Source of the DNA: Symbiodinium natans
Taxonomy: Eukaryota; Sar; Dinophyceae; Suessiales; Symbiodiniaceae
Length of the DNA stretch: 64,000 bases
Assembly (NCBI GenBank): GCA_905221605.1
Contig: CAJNDS010002268.1
Coordinates: 1,088,232-1,152,231 of the forward strand
Direction of reading: 5' to 3'
Both the position numbers and the translations under genes were made by a program. Position 1 is the first letter of the stretch. Every line of letters begins with the position of its first letter. A model generated the notes under the pieces. It saw nothing but the letters and a program-made list of their open reading frames with translations, was not told where the DNA came from and ran no database searches. Shown in pieces: positions 31,301 through 39,742 of this stretch.

Positions 31301-34300
31301 ACCCTCCTTTGAGAAGAAGAACTTCAAAACTCCAGCAAGTTTCGGCCGTCTTAAGCATGTCATCTCTCTGTGGCAGCGGGCATGCGTGCGCGAAGTCATC
31401 ATTGCAGCGGTTCCTTACCGAGATAACTGATTTCACGCGCTGATGGTGTTCCAAAACGTTAGAACAAGAATGAGCTGTCTGATTGGGGTGGCGCAAGAAA
31501 AGAAGAACGGCGTGCAATAAAGGCCAAAGGCCACGAAAGGCCCGGTTAGGTTGAGAACATTCTTTCCTGCGGCAAGTTGACTGTCGGCAAACAAGGTGGC
31601 TGAACCGAAAAACCGTTTTTGTGTTGGTGCTGGTGTTGAAAATTGCTGGGATACCATGAGCAAAACGGCATCGCAAAGGGAAAGACTGCCAAGCAGCAAG
31701 AACCCCACAACAAATCAAAGAATAATAAAACCCAAGAAGGGAGTTCATGCAAGATTGACACGAAGTACCCAACCGAAGGAGTTTGTCAGTGATACACCCC
31801 ATACCGGTCCAGATGCCAAGTCCTGTCGATGGCGCTTGAGACCCATCATCAAAGAACGCTGACAAGTTCTGCTTACTGGGGGATAACGGGCTTAGCTGAT
31901 CAGGAAACGAAAGTTTGTTTTTCTGCGGCTCGTCACTTTTAAGGGATGTCTGGTCTTGCTTATCGGGGTATGAAAGGCCCAACTGTAAAATCGTTTTTGC
32001 CCTGGTGCTGGTGCTGAAAATTGCTGAGATACCAAGTCCTGTCGACGGCGCTTGAGACCCATCATCAAAGAACGCTGACAAGTTCTGCTTATTGGGGGAT
32101 ACCGGGCGTAGCTTCCCTGGAAACGCAAGTCTGTTTTTCTGCGGCTCGTCACTCCCAAGGCATTTCAGGTTTTGCTTCTCGGGGGGTGAAAGGCCCGACT
32201 GTAAAATCGTTTTTGTGCAGTTGCTGGTGCTGAAAATTGCTGAGCTACAACGAGCAAAATAGCATCGCAAAGGGAAAGCCTGCCAAGCAGCAAGAATCCC
32301 ACAACAAATCAAAGAACAAGCAAACCCAAGAAGGGAGTTCACGCAAGACTGACACGAAGTACCCAACCGAAGTAGTTTGCCAGTGATACGCCCCATACCG
32401 GTCCAAATGCCAAGTCCTGTCGATGGCGCTTGAGACCCATCATCAAAGAACACTGACAAGTTCTGCTTATTGGGGGAAAACGGGCTTAGCTTATCAGGAA
32501 ACGCAATCCTGCTTTTCTGCAGTTCGTCTCTCCCAGGAACATAGGTTGATGTTAGGTCTTGCTTATCGGGGGGTGACAGGCTTTGCTTTTTAGGGGGGGA
32601 ATGCCCAACATTCTTTGCGCCAGAGGACAGTGCAGATGTGCATTGGTCTCGGGAAAGAGTACCATGTTCGTTCACTTGCTTTGTAGCCTCAACTTTACCA
32701 TGCAAAGCAGCGGTGCATCGGTCTGTGTAATCCTGACGCATCTGAGTACGCAGTTCCTCTGCCAGTTGCTGTACATACCTAAGGTATGGGCGCGGCGGAT
32801 TGTGAAACAAGACATTGCACTCTTGGCATTGTCCAGCACACGTGGTTTCAGCCCAAGAGTGCCGTGCTAAATGACGAACTTCTACACGATGGTTGGGCAG
32901 CAGGATAGCAGCAAGATCTTGCGCTACCTTGGACGCAAACGTAGACCTGTGTCTGCCTGACTTACACTGAAAGACAAGGACTGCAGCGGGCAACCGTAGA
33001 CAGTTCATGAATCCATCCTTTACTGCCTTTGTGAAATCAGGTTTGGCGCTCAAACGACGGGCTGTTTCGGTATGCCATCCTAAGTGTGCAAGAAGTGAAC
33101 GATCTAGGCCCGGGTCATAAATGTGCTGAAGGTCAACCAGCACGGTAGCTGCGTCATTCTGGATGTCTCTTGGGCGCGTCCATGCATACCTGACACCACA
33201 TGAGGCAATAGCCAAATATTGGTTGGCAAAAGGACTCGCTGGCGGAATCACAGCAGGCTTGGCTTTGGGCATCTCCACTGGCTTTGACGTTGTCGCAGCT
33301 TTTGCTGTAGGATCAGCAATTGGATTCGGAGCTCTTCTCGGTCTCATTGGCGGGGTTGGCGGTCGTCTGAAGTGCGGGGGTGGGTATGGCGGCTCCTTCG
33401 GTGTAGGAATCAAGCCAGGAACCTTTGCTACCGGAACAGCCGGACCAATTGGCTTCGCAGTCAGAATTGGTTTGGGCGTCACAACAGCTCCTCCAGAAAA
33501 AGCTTTTGGCACATTACAGGATGTACGAGCTTTTGCGACTCTTTGTATCTGCTCAGCGAGTGATGCTGCAGACCTAGTCTTTGGCGATGTTGAGCTGGCC
33601 ACTCCGGCTGGCTTATATCCGACCATGTTGGGAGGTGAAACTTCGCAATTTGGATGCACAATGGTGTGAAGGTTGCCCTTCCGACTGTGTGTGTGCAGCA
33701 AAGTCAAATTTGCTTGCCAAGTGTCATTTCGCTTCGATTTTTTCCTCACATGTTTGGCTGAGCTTGCAATGTAACTATTTTCCGCAGTTTTTCCAAAACT
33801 GTGTCTGAAAATAGTGGGCCATTGTGGGTAGCTGTCAATAGGGATGGATGTAAATTGCTTGAGGCTACTAGATTGCCAGTTGGTGTCCTTCATAACATGC
33901 TTGAAAGCAAAATTTGTTGGGATGCTATAATGCTGGCGCTGAAAGTGAAGCAAAATTGCTTTGCTGCTTGCAGCCGAGTGAGAGCCGAAAGTGCAACAAC
34001 GGATCACATGCCCTCCAGAGCATACCAGGACGGGACGTTGAAGATATGAAGCAATCCCCTGCAGAGCAATTATGTTACCCCAAGCGTTTCTACGCGCAAG
34101 TCTGTTTACCTCAAACAGTAAGTTCGGGTCCTGCGCTTCAGAAGCTTTAGTCCTCATGTGCTTAATGACACTGCGTTTGAGGCTAAACCACTTGCAATTC
34201 GTTTGCTTAGCTGCAGCCCTCCATAAGCAATTCCCATCACCAAGGATTTTATAGAGATGTAGGGGAGTGAGGTCAGTTTGCGCAAAGCAGTCAACATAAA

Positions 34301-35201
34301 CCCCAAAGTGCAAAAGCCTATCATTGTCAGTCATACTGCGGGAAAGCTTGCAAGCTTTTCGAAGCTTGTTCTTGCTAGGCTTGCGAAGACAACTTGCACT
34401 ATTCCAGACACCAATACCTGGAGCATCGCAATGTCCAATGAACCTAGCAAGAAGCACCAATCCAAAGCAGAATCCGCAGCGAAGAAGGAAACGGAAGGGC
34501 CCACCCAAAGTCACACTGCAGTCACGTGCACATCTCCTGGAATGACACATGCCAAGAGAACATATCTTTTCCCTACTTGCCCATGATAACTGCAAGATTA
34601 GGTCAAAGACACATGACCAAAGGAGACAGGTCAAAATGACAACTGGTATGTCGTACATCATTCTTGTACAATCATTGACCCACACATTCATCACATGCAT
34701 AGTGCTCGTGCTTTTACTGATGAGAAAATGTGCGTATTGCTGTGAAAATGCTTCACCGTGCTGCGCAAAGGTGTCAACAAATTTGTGCAGCGCGCGAGTT
34801 TTTGATGTTTCTTGCAAGAAACCATCAAGGGAATGCAACGGAATTATACTCCATACAAGGAGATCGTGGATGCATAGAAAAGCTTTTGTTTCTAGATCCC
34901 GGAACGTCAGCATGAACAGCTGCTCAGACGCATCATGCAGCTGGTCTCGTGTAGAGGTCACGACCTCTGTTCCATTTTTCAAGCAGTTTGCAAGGCATGC
35001 ATATTTAGTATGAAGATTTGGGCGAATTAGGGAGGCATTTGGCATTGCGTAGTCGTGAATGGCTAGGTAAGGGCAGCGCTGCCCTACACCTAGCTCATTG
35101 TGTGGCAACAAACTGGCATAGGTAAACCCACACCAGATGAGGCATAGCAGGCTAACCAACGTTAGGCATACATGGGACTCCGATTTGTAATCCCCCGCCA
35201 T
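28386..35201 (-). CDS. Retrotransposon ORF1: membrane segments, OTU protease, RapZ-C-like domain, coiled coil
   Basis: 2,271 codons from the first ATG (context GCCATGG; in-frame upstream stop at 35238-35240; the reading frame is also open upstream to a TTG at 35228) to TGA at 28386-28388. Residues numbered from this ATG. Hydrophobic, probably membrane-spanning segments lie at about 11-32, 185-205 and 236-256, with two more at about 956-976 and 1154-1174. An OTU-type cysteine protease lies at about 311-427: DGNC box with Asp322 and Cys325, and the late HYS motif with His424. A segment at about 671-790 has a CKSGRHRS loop (746-753) after a DLQHIYDPG-type stretch, as in RapZ C-terminal domains, followed by an H/C-rich knot. 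A triplicated SP-x-KQ-L unit spans about 868-1198, an acidic/Ser-rich middle follows, then a KGKG-rich stretch (about 1709-1760) and a C-terminal heptad-like coiled coil (about 2195-2247). Roles in nucleic-acid binding, proteolysis or ubiquitin removal are inferred from family knowledge. Confidence 0.88.
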   Translation of the reverse strand: MAGDYKSESHVCLTLVSLLCLIWCGFTYASLLPHNELGVGQRCPYLAIHDYAMPNASLIRPNLHTKYACLANCLKNGTEVVTSTRDQLHDASEQLFMLTFRDLETKAFLCIHDLLVWSIIPLHSLDGFLQETSKTRALHKFVDTFAQHGEAFSQQYAHFLISKSTSTMHVMNVWVNDCTRMMYDIPVVILTCLLWSCVFDLILQLSWASREKICSLGMCHSRRCARDCSVTLGGPFRFLLRCGFCFGLVLLARFIGHCDAPGIGVWNSASCLRKPSKNKLRKACKLSRSMTDNDRLLHFGVYVDCFAQTDLTPLHLYKILGDGNCLWRAAAKQTNCKWFSLKRSVIKHMRTKASEAQDPNLLFEVNRLARRNAWGNIIALQGIASYLQRPVLVCSGGHVIRCCTFGSHSAASSKAILLHFQRQHYSIPTNFAFKHVMKDTNWQSSSLKQFTSIPIDSYPQWPTIFRHSFGKTAENSYIASSAKHVRKKSKRNDTWQANLTLLHTHSRKGNLHTIVHPNCEVSPPNMVGYKPAGVASSTSPKTRSAASLAEQIQRVAKARTSCNVPKAFSGGAVVTPKPILTAKPIGPAVPVAKVPGLIPTPKEPPYPPPHFRRPPTPPMRPRRAPNPIADPTAKAATTSKPVEMPKAKPAVIPPASPFANQYLAIASCGVRYAWTRPRDIQNDAATVLVDLQHIYDPGLDRSLLAHLGWHTETARRLSAKPDFTKAVKDGFMNCLRLPAAVLVFQCKSGRHRSTFASKVAQDLAAILLPNHRVEVRHLARHSWAETTCAGQCQECNVLFHNPPRPYLRYVQQLAEELRTQMRQDYTDRCTAALHGKVEATKQVNEHGTLSRDQCTSALSSGAKNVGHSPPKKQSLSPPDKQDLTSTYVPGRDELQKSRIAFPDKLSPFSPNKQNLSVFFDDGSQAPSTGLGIWTGMGRITGKLLRLGTSCQSCVNSLLGFACSLICCGILAAWQAFPLRCYFARCSSAIFSTSNCTKTILQSGLSPPEKQNLKCLGSDEPQKNRLAFPGKLRPVSPNKQNLSAFFDDGSQAPSTGLGISAIFSTSTRAKTILQLGLSYPDKQDQTSLKSDEPQKNKLSFPDQLSPLSPSKQNLSAFFDDGSQAPSTGLGIWTGMGCITDKLLRLGTSCQSCMNSLLGFYYSLICCGVLAAWQSFPLRCRFAHGIPAIFNTSTNTKTVFRFSHLVCRQSTCRRKECSQPNRAFRGLWPLLHAVLLFLRHPNQTAHSCSNVLEHHQRVKSVISVRNRCNDDFAHACPLPQRDDMLKTAETCWSFEVLLLKGGFDNNRSFAGGMDPPQYTDEVLPSFAGQLFHEFSPIQVQEEEVSLEDFPQLLLSNRSLDRIQTTPSWMGAQLGSPLPASSGDSCVPTTVLDDENDEDDVCDADNAHCTHAWPHEALPVKRRRVLEPSDSELQHLVQCQPESFTEEPLPRNTSSEAESIQLFLHDNRQCTDSNTEESQWSALRRAPFLPLQCSRYALSYDSLRAFSSTASRFAPEVLMSIDPLAHSSSSRFWDEWSLDSDGHLHPARYRGQVDDSSDVNSFLSHQVPSEVMRSLYARPTLSELSRFSDDSTHPSLNSLWYAHEDNADMPHAFEGGASEQDDFLPSKADVSKMVQKLKHIDHGMAPKQVRMLLLSDNRLLQKIHRTSDTKQLLSCITAAGKRMGVLHTPSIPKPERDSAPQTTSSSFQQMPVSKGKGKGGHEKGQTKGKGKAEVPSKAEHSEDGYKSCGKTLTNGKGKGSTKGKSASHAATFALDPHGWNVQPFDEYQHGHGAIYFTEKEDIVRSYAELSVGKQFPIAVLAPKPFQVGFGDPEPMYVEVLRTQNELTQNITVQAYLHQLTTVPVTYMKEAPRVNIQKPDVGKTSVLYLTFTDDGASAQTRLEIQQKKTLAAKHWLKSIISQISGNNDVDLLDLWNLQEVSKTQKGSTFQASVRILHKYTESLLAMSGPGKLQVNAPGSIRELMEHVWLKNEGTPLEEPQVCSVLKQFAGKHLGAFKLRGTWALRASCDNIANVKQQLGRTESPAYFLNNCCPEWDFRDIEEVLKQLRWIATVRENDRRWKGGTCTWLVRADKPPPVWGCPINFGYERRMLRITAARKAVLTSAPIPAQPAVHAFSSWNAQCKTGRHKANFSNTASKHTFAAVLTGQGQANKRQWIQTAAEPMIWQTENPFNDDVDVELLSPKRDERDRMLQDLRDENAAQRKQISELMDKMNELLQQLSTQQAVNAAQAFTGGSYSADATGSVRAQEPSHLPSS
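31610..32600 (-). repeat. Triplicated unit inside ORF1
   Basis: Three in-frame copies of a unit that starts with an SPP-x-KQ-type motif and includes the block FFDDGSQAPSTGLG. Copies 1 and 3 also hold a hydrophobic segment (LLGF...SLICCG...LAAWQ), which copy 2 lacks. The DNA of the copies is still highly similar, so the amplification is recent or under gene conversion. Confidence 0.85.
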
Positions 35202-35272
35202 GGCACCCCCCACAAGGAGCAACCACAAAACGGAAGACTAGCGGCCCAACCCTCGAGAAGGACGAAGCCCAC

Positions 35273-35280
35273 CTTGAGCC
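35273..35280 (-). other. Relict spliced-leader 3' end at the 5' terminus of the retrotransposon
   Basis: The first 8 nt of the element, directly after the target-site duplication, read GGCTCAAG. This equals the last 8 nt of the conserved 22-nt dinoflagellate spliced leader. Dinoflagellate mRNAs are trans-spliced and retrocopied cDNAs are known to carry relict leaders, so the simplest inference is that the inserted RNA had been trans-spliced and was slightly 5'-truncated. The octamer also occurs elsewhere by chance (for example near 54727), but here it sits exactly at the boundary. Confidence 0.65.
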
Positions 35281-35299
35281 AGAACAGGGTTTTGGGGGT
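35281..35299. repeat. Target-site duplication, 5' side of the retrotransposon
   Basis: Second copy of the 19-bp repeat. It abuts the element's first base; on the minus strand it reads ...CCCTGTTCT followed by GGCTCAAGG. The target resembles the AGGGTTTTGGGGG-type sequence at about 327-345, which also lies in an introner-like context. Confidence 0.93.
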
Positions 35300-35699
35300 G
35301 ATTATTATACAACTATAAAGGGACGCTGAGGGGATCGTTTTAGTAATTATTCCGACCCCTATACTACATTCGGAGCCCAATACCCCTATCAAGGAGCACA
35401 CCTTAAATGACACTAGTCTTTATTTGATAGGTGGTAAGGCATGCTCTTTAAGAATATGCCGCAATTCATAATCACATGTCTATATCGTTTAGCGCATGCT
35501 CCTGAAATAAGGAGTGTACCTTCATGAGAAGAACCCCTATGCTTTGGTTTAGAGTCTGTTACTGTCTTGGAATCTCTGAGCAATCAAGCTCCACAAGCGC
35601 TTACATAGACCCTGCCTAAACTCCAAACCCTGAACCCTAAACCCTAAACTCCAACCCTAAACCCTAAACCCTAAACCCTAAACCCTAAACCTAGGGTCA

Positions 35700-35790
35700 A
35701 CCTGCCTGGCTAAGTTTGGCACAGCCTGACCCTGACTGAACCATGAGGCCCCCAAAGAGTTTGCCGCAAGACGCAGTAGTGCTTTCGGGT
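35700..35790 (-). CDS. Minus-strand exon upstream of the retrotransposon
   Basis: PESTTASCGKLFGGLMVQSG then SGCAKLSQAG. Coding-like but short; it could belong to the gene interrupted by the element. Confidence 0.3.
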
Positions 35791-36030
35791 CAGGCCTTAC
35801 GCATGTCGAATGGGTTTAGGGTTTAGGGTTTAGGGTTTAGGGTTTAGGGCTTAGGGCTTAGGGCTTAGGGTTTAGGGTTTAGGGTTTAGAGTTGAGGGTT
35901 TAGGGTTTAGGGTGTAGGGTGTAATTAGGGTTTAGGGCTCCAGACGGTCCCTTTCTTAGAGGGTTCCAAAGTACGGGCCCTTGGGTATATGTAAGCGGTA
36001 TACAAGAGTTACCAAACAAAGGGCCAATTC

Positions 36031-36161
36031 CCCAAAGAGCCCAATACCCCTCAAATAAGGCATATACCTTAAATCATATTAAGGATCCCTATCTGTGTAT
36101 ATATATATATATATATACACTCAAGGTACATTCCTTAGTTAAGGGGTTTGGGCTCTTTGGG
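36031..36161. mobile_element. Introner-like hairpin, family I3, with (TA)n tip
   Basis: CCCAAAGAGCCCAATACCCC ... (TA)9 ... GGGGTTTGGGCTCTTTGGG. A partial second copy follows at 36178-36228. Confidence 0.78.
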
Positions 36162-36450
36162 CACGGGGCCACCCTCTATACTTTAAGGAATATTCCTCAA
36201 TTGAGGGGTATTGGGCTCTCTGGGTTCTAAAAAAACTAAATTACTATTCCCTGTTGTGATTAAGTACCCTTAAAAAAGTAAAATTGTTACCCGACTATGA
36301 CAGAGAAATTCTGAAGGGCCCTTGCAACTGCCTTCGGATTATATGCGTAGCATACAGAAATGCTACGACATGCGCAGGCCGTGCTAAACCTCAGACCCTA
36401 AACCCTAAACCCGAAACCCTAAACCCTAGGCGACCTCGACCACCCCCAAA

Positions 36451-37306
36451 ACCGCACCTGCAGCACTTCATCCCGGCGATGCTGTCGCGCGGCCGGGCTG
36501 GCAACTACCAGGGCCTCTTCCGGGCATGGGGGGGGTTTAGGGTTTAGGGTTTAGGGTTTAGGGTGTAGGGTTTAGGGTTTAGGGGTTTAGGGGTTTAGGG
36601 TTTAGGGTTTAGGGTTTAGGGTTCAGGGTTTAGGGTTTAGGGTTTAGGGTTTCGGGCCGGTTTGAAGATCCTCAGAGATAGCTCCATCAACCCGACAAGG
36701 ATGCGAAGCTGGTCTGTGTCATATCACGAAGCCTACTATTTGCTGAAGAACACCAAAAGAACAAAAACAAAATATTAATCCCCATATTACCCTTAAGAAG
36801 GAACATATGTTCTTTTCTATTTTTTCGGGGTTCTTAAGCAATTCGTAGAAACATGAAGTTCAACTAAACCAAAAATCTGGCGGATAGAGGACCCAGCGAG
36901 CCCCAATACCTCTGAATTAAGGCGGGTAGTGTACCGTAATTCATCAGAGTGATCCCTATGACCCTATAAAGTTACAGGTCTCACTCTTCACATAAACCCT
37001 AAACCCTGAACCCTGAACCCTAAACCCTAGCCCGAAACCCCAAACCCCAAACCCTAAAACCTAAACCCTAAACCCTAAACCATAAGTAAGGCACTCTAGA
37101 GACTTCAGGATGTTAGCTTGGTTGTGGCTCGCTTCAGGAAGCTGCACGTGGAATCCTGCTATGTAGGGCTTCGGTCTTAGCAGAGTTGCTTGGGGTTTAG
37201 GGTTTAGGGTCTAGGGTTTAGGGTTTAGGGCTTAGGGCTTAGGGCTGAGGGCTTAGGGTTTAAGGCTTACATCATTAAGGGCATCCATTGGGGTCTCCGC
37301 TTACAT
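36451..37306 (+). CDS. Plus-strand exon cluster
   Basis: 36451-36530 (HFIPAMLSRGRAGNYQGL, almost all codons end in G/C; acceptor CTGCAG), 36672-36738 (ILRDSSINPTRMRSWSVS, ends at an I7 introner), 37102-37175 (DVSLVVARFRKLHVESCY) and 37265-37306 (AYIIKGIHWGLRLH, donor GTAAGG). Unidentified. Confidence 0.42.
36733..36848. mobile_element. Introner-like hairpin, family I7
   Basis: CTACTATTTGCTGAAGAACACC ... GGGGTTCTTAAGCAATTCGTAG with AACAAAAACAAAAT inside; same as 60239-60352. Starts where the plus-strand exon at 36672-36738 ends. Confidence 0.75.
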
Positions 37307-37443
37307 GGTAAGGACAGTCCTGGGTGGGGCAAGCGCCCGCATGAAAGGTTGCCGCGCTCTGCGACACCACCGGGCTCGGTGCTTTGTGTAGGATTTCGCA
37401 AGGGGTCTGCTAAACCCTAAACCCTAAACCTCAAACCCTGCGG

Positions 37444-37647
37444 TTTGGGTGTGGGTCAGACTGATATGTGACAGATGATTGAGGCTTTGTCCAGGATCCC
37501 CACGCACCCCTGAATTCAGAATGCCAAGGGACTTAACAAGGTATATTTGGGTGTGGGTCGGACTGATATGTGACAGATGATTGAGGCTTTGTCCAGGATC
37601 CCCACGCACCCCTGAATTCAGAATGCCAAGGGACTTAACAAGGTATA
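37444..37647. repeat. Tandem duplication, 2 x 102 bp
   Basis: 37444-37545 and 37546-37647 differ by one base. The copies lie in a probable intron downstream of a SPIN90-like exon; the 127-residue minus-strand reading frame across them is partly repeat-derived. Confidence 0.93.
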
Positions 37648-37705
37648 CAGAGGGCTTATATAGGGGAACCAGACTAAGGTCCCTTCTAGGGGTCCCTCCT
37701 GTTAC

Positions 37706-38652
37706 CCTTTTAAGAATGGCCTGCATGCAGTCGGTGTAGCACATAAAGGCCGCTACGTCCTCCGCATGGGCCGGCAGCTCGCGAAGCAGAATTTCAACCT
37801 CAACCATGCCCGGGTCAGCGGTGCTCTGCTATTTTTGTCCTAGTCTAGGGTTTGGGGTTTGGGGTTTGGGGTTTGGGGTTTGGGGTTTAGGGTTTAGGGT
37901 TTAGGGTTTAGGGTTTAGGGTTTAGGGTTTACCCTTTAGGGTTTACCCTACAAACCCTATAATCCCTATAAAAGGTTACATGGCCCCTTAGTATGGGCCC
38001 GTGAAAAGGGGACGCATCAGAACCCTTTAAGATGTCAGGGACCATATTCAGGGCCCATGTAACTACCCTTGGAACCCTACAAACCGAATAAACCCTGGGA
38101 CTTAAGGTTTGGGCGTTGACGAGGAAACCTGCCGGGATACCTTGTCTGACGCCACCGACGAGAAACGAACAGGTTCCTCGTTGGCTCCCTTCCAGTCCCC
38201 CCTCCCCGCAGTTCCCCTCCGTACAAAAGCCACTGCCCCCCAGCTTCCTCCCAATACTGGCATGCGATAGTCCATTGCGAATCTTGCAAAACCCTGAGGG
38301 GTAACCCCAAGCCATAGAACCCTGAGCTACCTGGAGGTTCATGGATCGTTACAAGCAGGGCTACAAGTATTGAAATTGTACTGATACCCTTAAGGGGTAT
38401 AAGGAGCCTCCGAAAAATATTCCAGAGCATGACCTCATTAACCCAACAAGGAGATATATAAAATGTCCCAAGGGCCTACCAAGTAAACCCGAAACCCGAA
38501 ACCGTAAACCCTGAACCCTAAACCCGAAACCCTAAACCCGAAACCCTAAACCCTAAACCCCTACATAGAACTCGGGCTCCAGCCAACACTCGCGCGTCGT
38601 TGGTGTAAAGCAGGTCACCGGCTTCGGGTAGCTCGAAGCACCCGGTGAGGAC
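37706..38652 (-). CDS. SPIN90/Ldb17-like leucine-rich domain protein (two exon-like segments)
   Basis: 38566-38652 reads VLTGCFELPEAGDLLYTNDA (acceptor TTGGCAG) and 37706-37825 reads EVEILLRELPAHAEDVAAF (donor GTAAC). The order PE-x-x-D-x-x-YTND...VL followed by ...ILLREL-x-A matches the pattern remembered for the SPIN90/Ldb17 leucine-rich domain, whose members regulate the Arp2/3 actin machinery. The match is by eye. A possible further exon is around 37290-37400 (YTKHRARWCRRA). The intron holds an I2 introner and telomere units; the 102-bp tandem duplication lies further 3'. Confidence 0.45.
37975..38072. mobile_element. Introner-like hairpin, family I2
   Basis: ACATGGCCCCTTAGTATGGGC ... 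CAGGGCCCATGTAACTACCC, 98 bp. Confidence 0.7.
38106..38271 (+). CDS. Plus-strand exon, Pro/Thr-rich
   Basis: LGVDEETCRDTLSDATDEKR then TGSSLAPFQSPLPAVPLRTK, stop at TAG. The minus strand is open over the same stretch, so strand is uncertain. Confidence 0.3.
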
Positions 38653-38748
38653 CTGCCAAGGTTTGGGGGCTCAAGGTTTAGGGCTAGGGTTTAGTTTGCA
38701 GGGTTGTCAGGGTTTAGGGTTTAGGGCTAGGGTTTAGGGTTTAGGGTG

Positions 38749-38832
38749 TCTCAATGAGTCACCCAGGCGCGCGCCCCGACGTGCATAAGCCCACCCGCGC
38801 TGGCACTCCACCCTCACCTTAACCTCTACAGT
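38749..38832 (-). CDS. Minus-strand exon
   Basis: VKVRVECQRGWAYARRGARL, acceptor TGTAGAG. It lies just upstream, in minus sense, of the SPIN90-like exon and could belong to that gene. Confidence 0.35.
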
Positions 38833-39250
38833 TTAGGGTTCTTTTGAACTCTGATCGCACGTTTGCTTTTTTCCATTTCGCTATTGGTTACGCAAGCCCC
38901 GAAAGCCGAAAAGTTGTCCGATAATTTCGGTGTTTGAGGTTTGGCGTTGGGGGTTGGCTGGCGCCTTCGCCCCTTGGCGTGGCAAGGGATGATGTGCATC
39001 AGCCGACGGCTCTGGGGGCCTCTGATCTCTGGCGTGCTTGGGGGGTTTAGCTGGCGCCGTCACCCCGGCTTGGCAAGTACATCATTCTGCCGTCGGATCT
39101 CTGCGGACCCTGCTTTCAGGCAGGGGCCTCCCAGGCAGGGGCCTCCCAAAGAGCAGTACCAGAAGGTTTGGGGTATCTCATTCTAGGGGGACTGACGGGT
39201 TTCTCGCCAGCGACCTGCCGATTCCACCGCGCAGCCCACAGCCCGCAGCT

Positions 39251-39360
39251 GCCTGTGGGACTGGAGCTCCGTCACCCGCCGGAGGGCTTCTGGCTCCGGA
39301 GCTGCCTCGCCTGCCGGCTTCGGCGCGTTCGCCCTGCTCGACGGCCCCGGGCTCACTCAG
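39251..39360 (+). CDS. Plus-strand exon, Arg/Leu-rich
   Basis: LPVGLELRHPPEGFWLRSCL then ACRLRRVRPARRPRAHS between CCCGCAG and CTCAG|TTTAGG. An overlapping frame is also open (Pro/Ala-rich). Upstream, 38944-39080 holds an imperfect internal duplication. Confidence 0.35.
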
Positions 39361-39675
39361 TTTAGGACTTAGGGTTTAGGGTTTAGGGTTGACGGCTTCC
39401 ATGTCTGCGTTGCTTGCACTTTCCTGTAGACCCTAAACCTCGCAAACCCCAAAAACTCCAAAACCCTAAACCAACCTCGGACCGGAAACTCTAGAGTTCC
39501 TTAGACTGTCATTCGCATTCACCCCCCATAAGCCCGAAACCCTAAACCCAAAACCCTAAGCCCTAAACCGTAAACCCTAAACCCTAACCCTAAACCCTAA
39601 ACCCTCAACCCTCAACCCTCAACCCTCAACCCTAAACCCTACACCCTAAACCCTAAACCCTAAACCCAAAGCCGG

Positions 39676-39741
39676 TTTAAGCCTTCAAGGCGCGCTGCCG
39701 GCGCTTCTCGTCGCAGCGATTGATCATCTGGAGCAGGACCT
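39676..39741 (-). CDS. Terminal exon, unidentified protein
   Basis: QVLLQMINRCDEKRRQRALK followed by A and TAA. The acceptor CCAAG is the terminus of the I1 introner at 39743-39980, a clear case of an introner end acting as a 3' splice site. Confidence 0.5.
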
Positions 39742-39742
39742 G

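Larger units (their letters stand above)
23603..35280 (-). mobile_element. Full-length non-LTR retrotransposon (LINE) with two same-frame ORFs
   Basis: An 11,678-bp minus-strand element bounded by a perfect 19-bp direct repeat (23584-23602 and 35281-35299). Such a duplication is the expected product of target-primed reverse transcription. It holds a 79-bp 5' leader starting GGCTCAAG, ORF1, a single in-frame UGA, ORF2 with endonuclease and reverse transcriptase, and a 79-bp 3' UTR with a small hairpin and no poly(A). Both ORFs are otherwise undamaged over more than 11 kb and the duplication is perfect, so the insertion is probably recent. The flanks are telomere-repeat/introner mosaic with no other coding of this length. 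Boundaries come directly from the duplication; activity is inferred. Confidence 0.92.

Noticed and set aside
33163-33669. 168-codon plus-strand ORF over ORF1
   Set aside because: Antisense of the Pro/Lys-rich linker of ORF1; Gly/Ala-rich composition is what antisense of that region gives.
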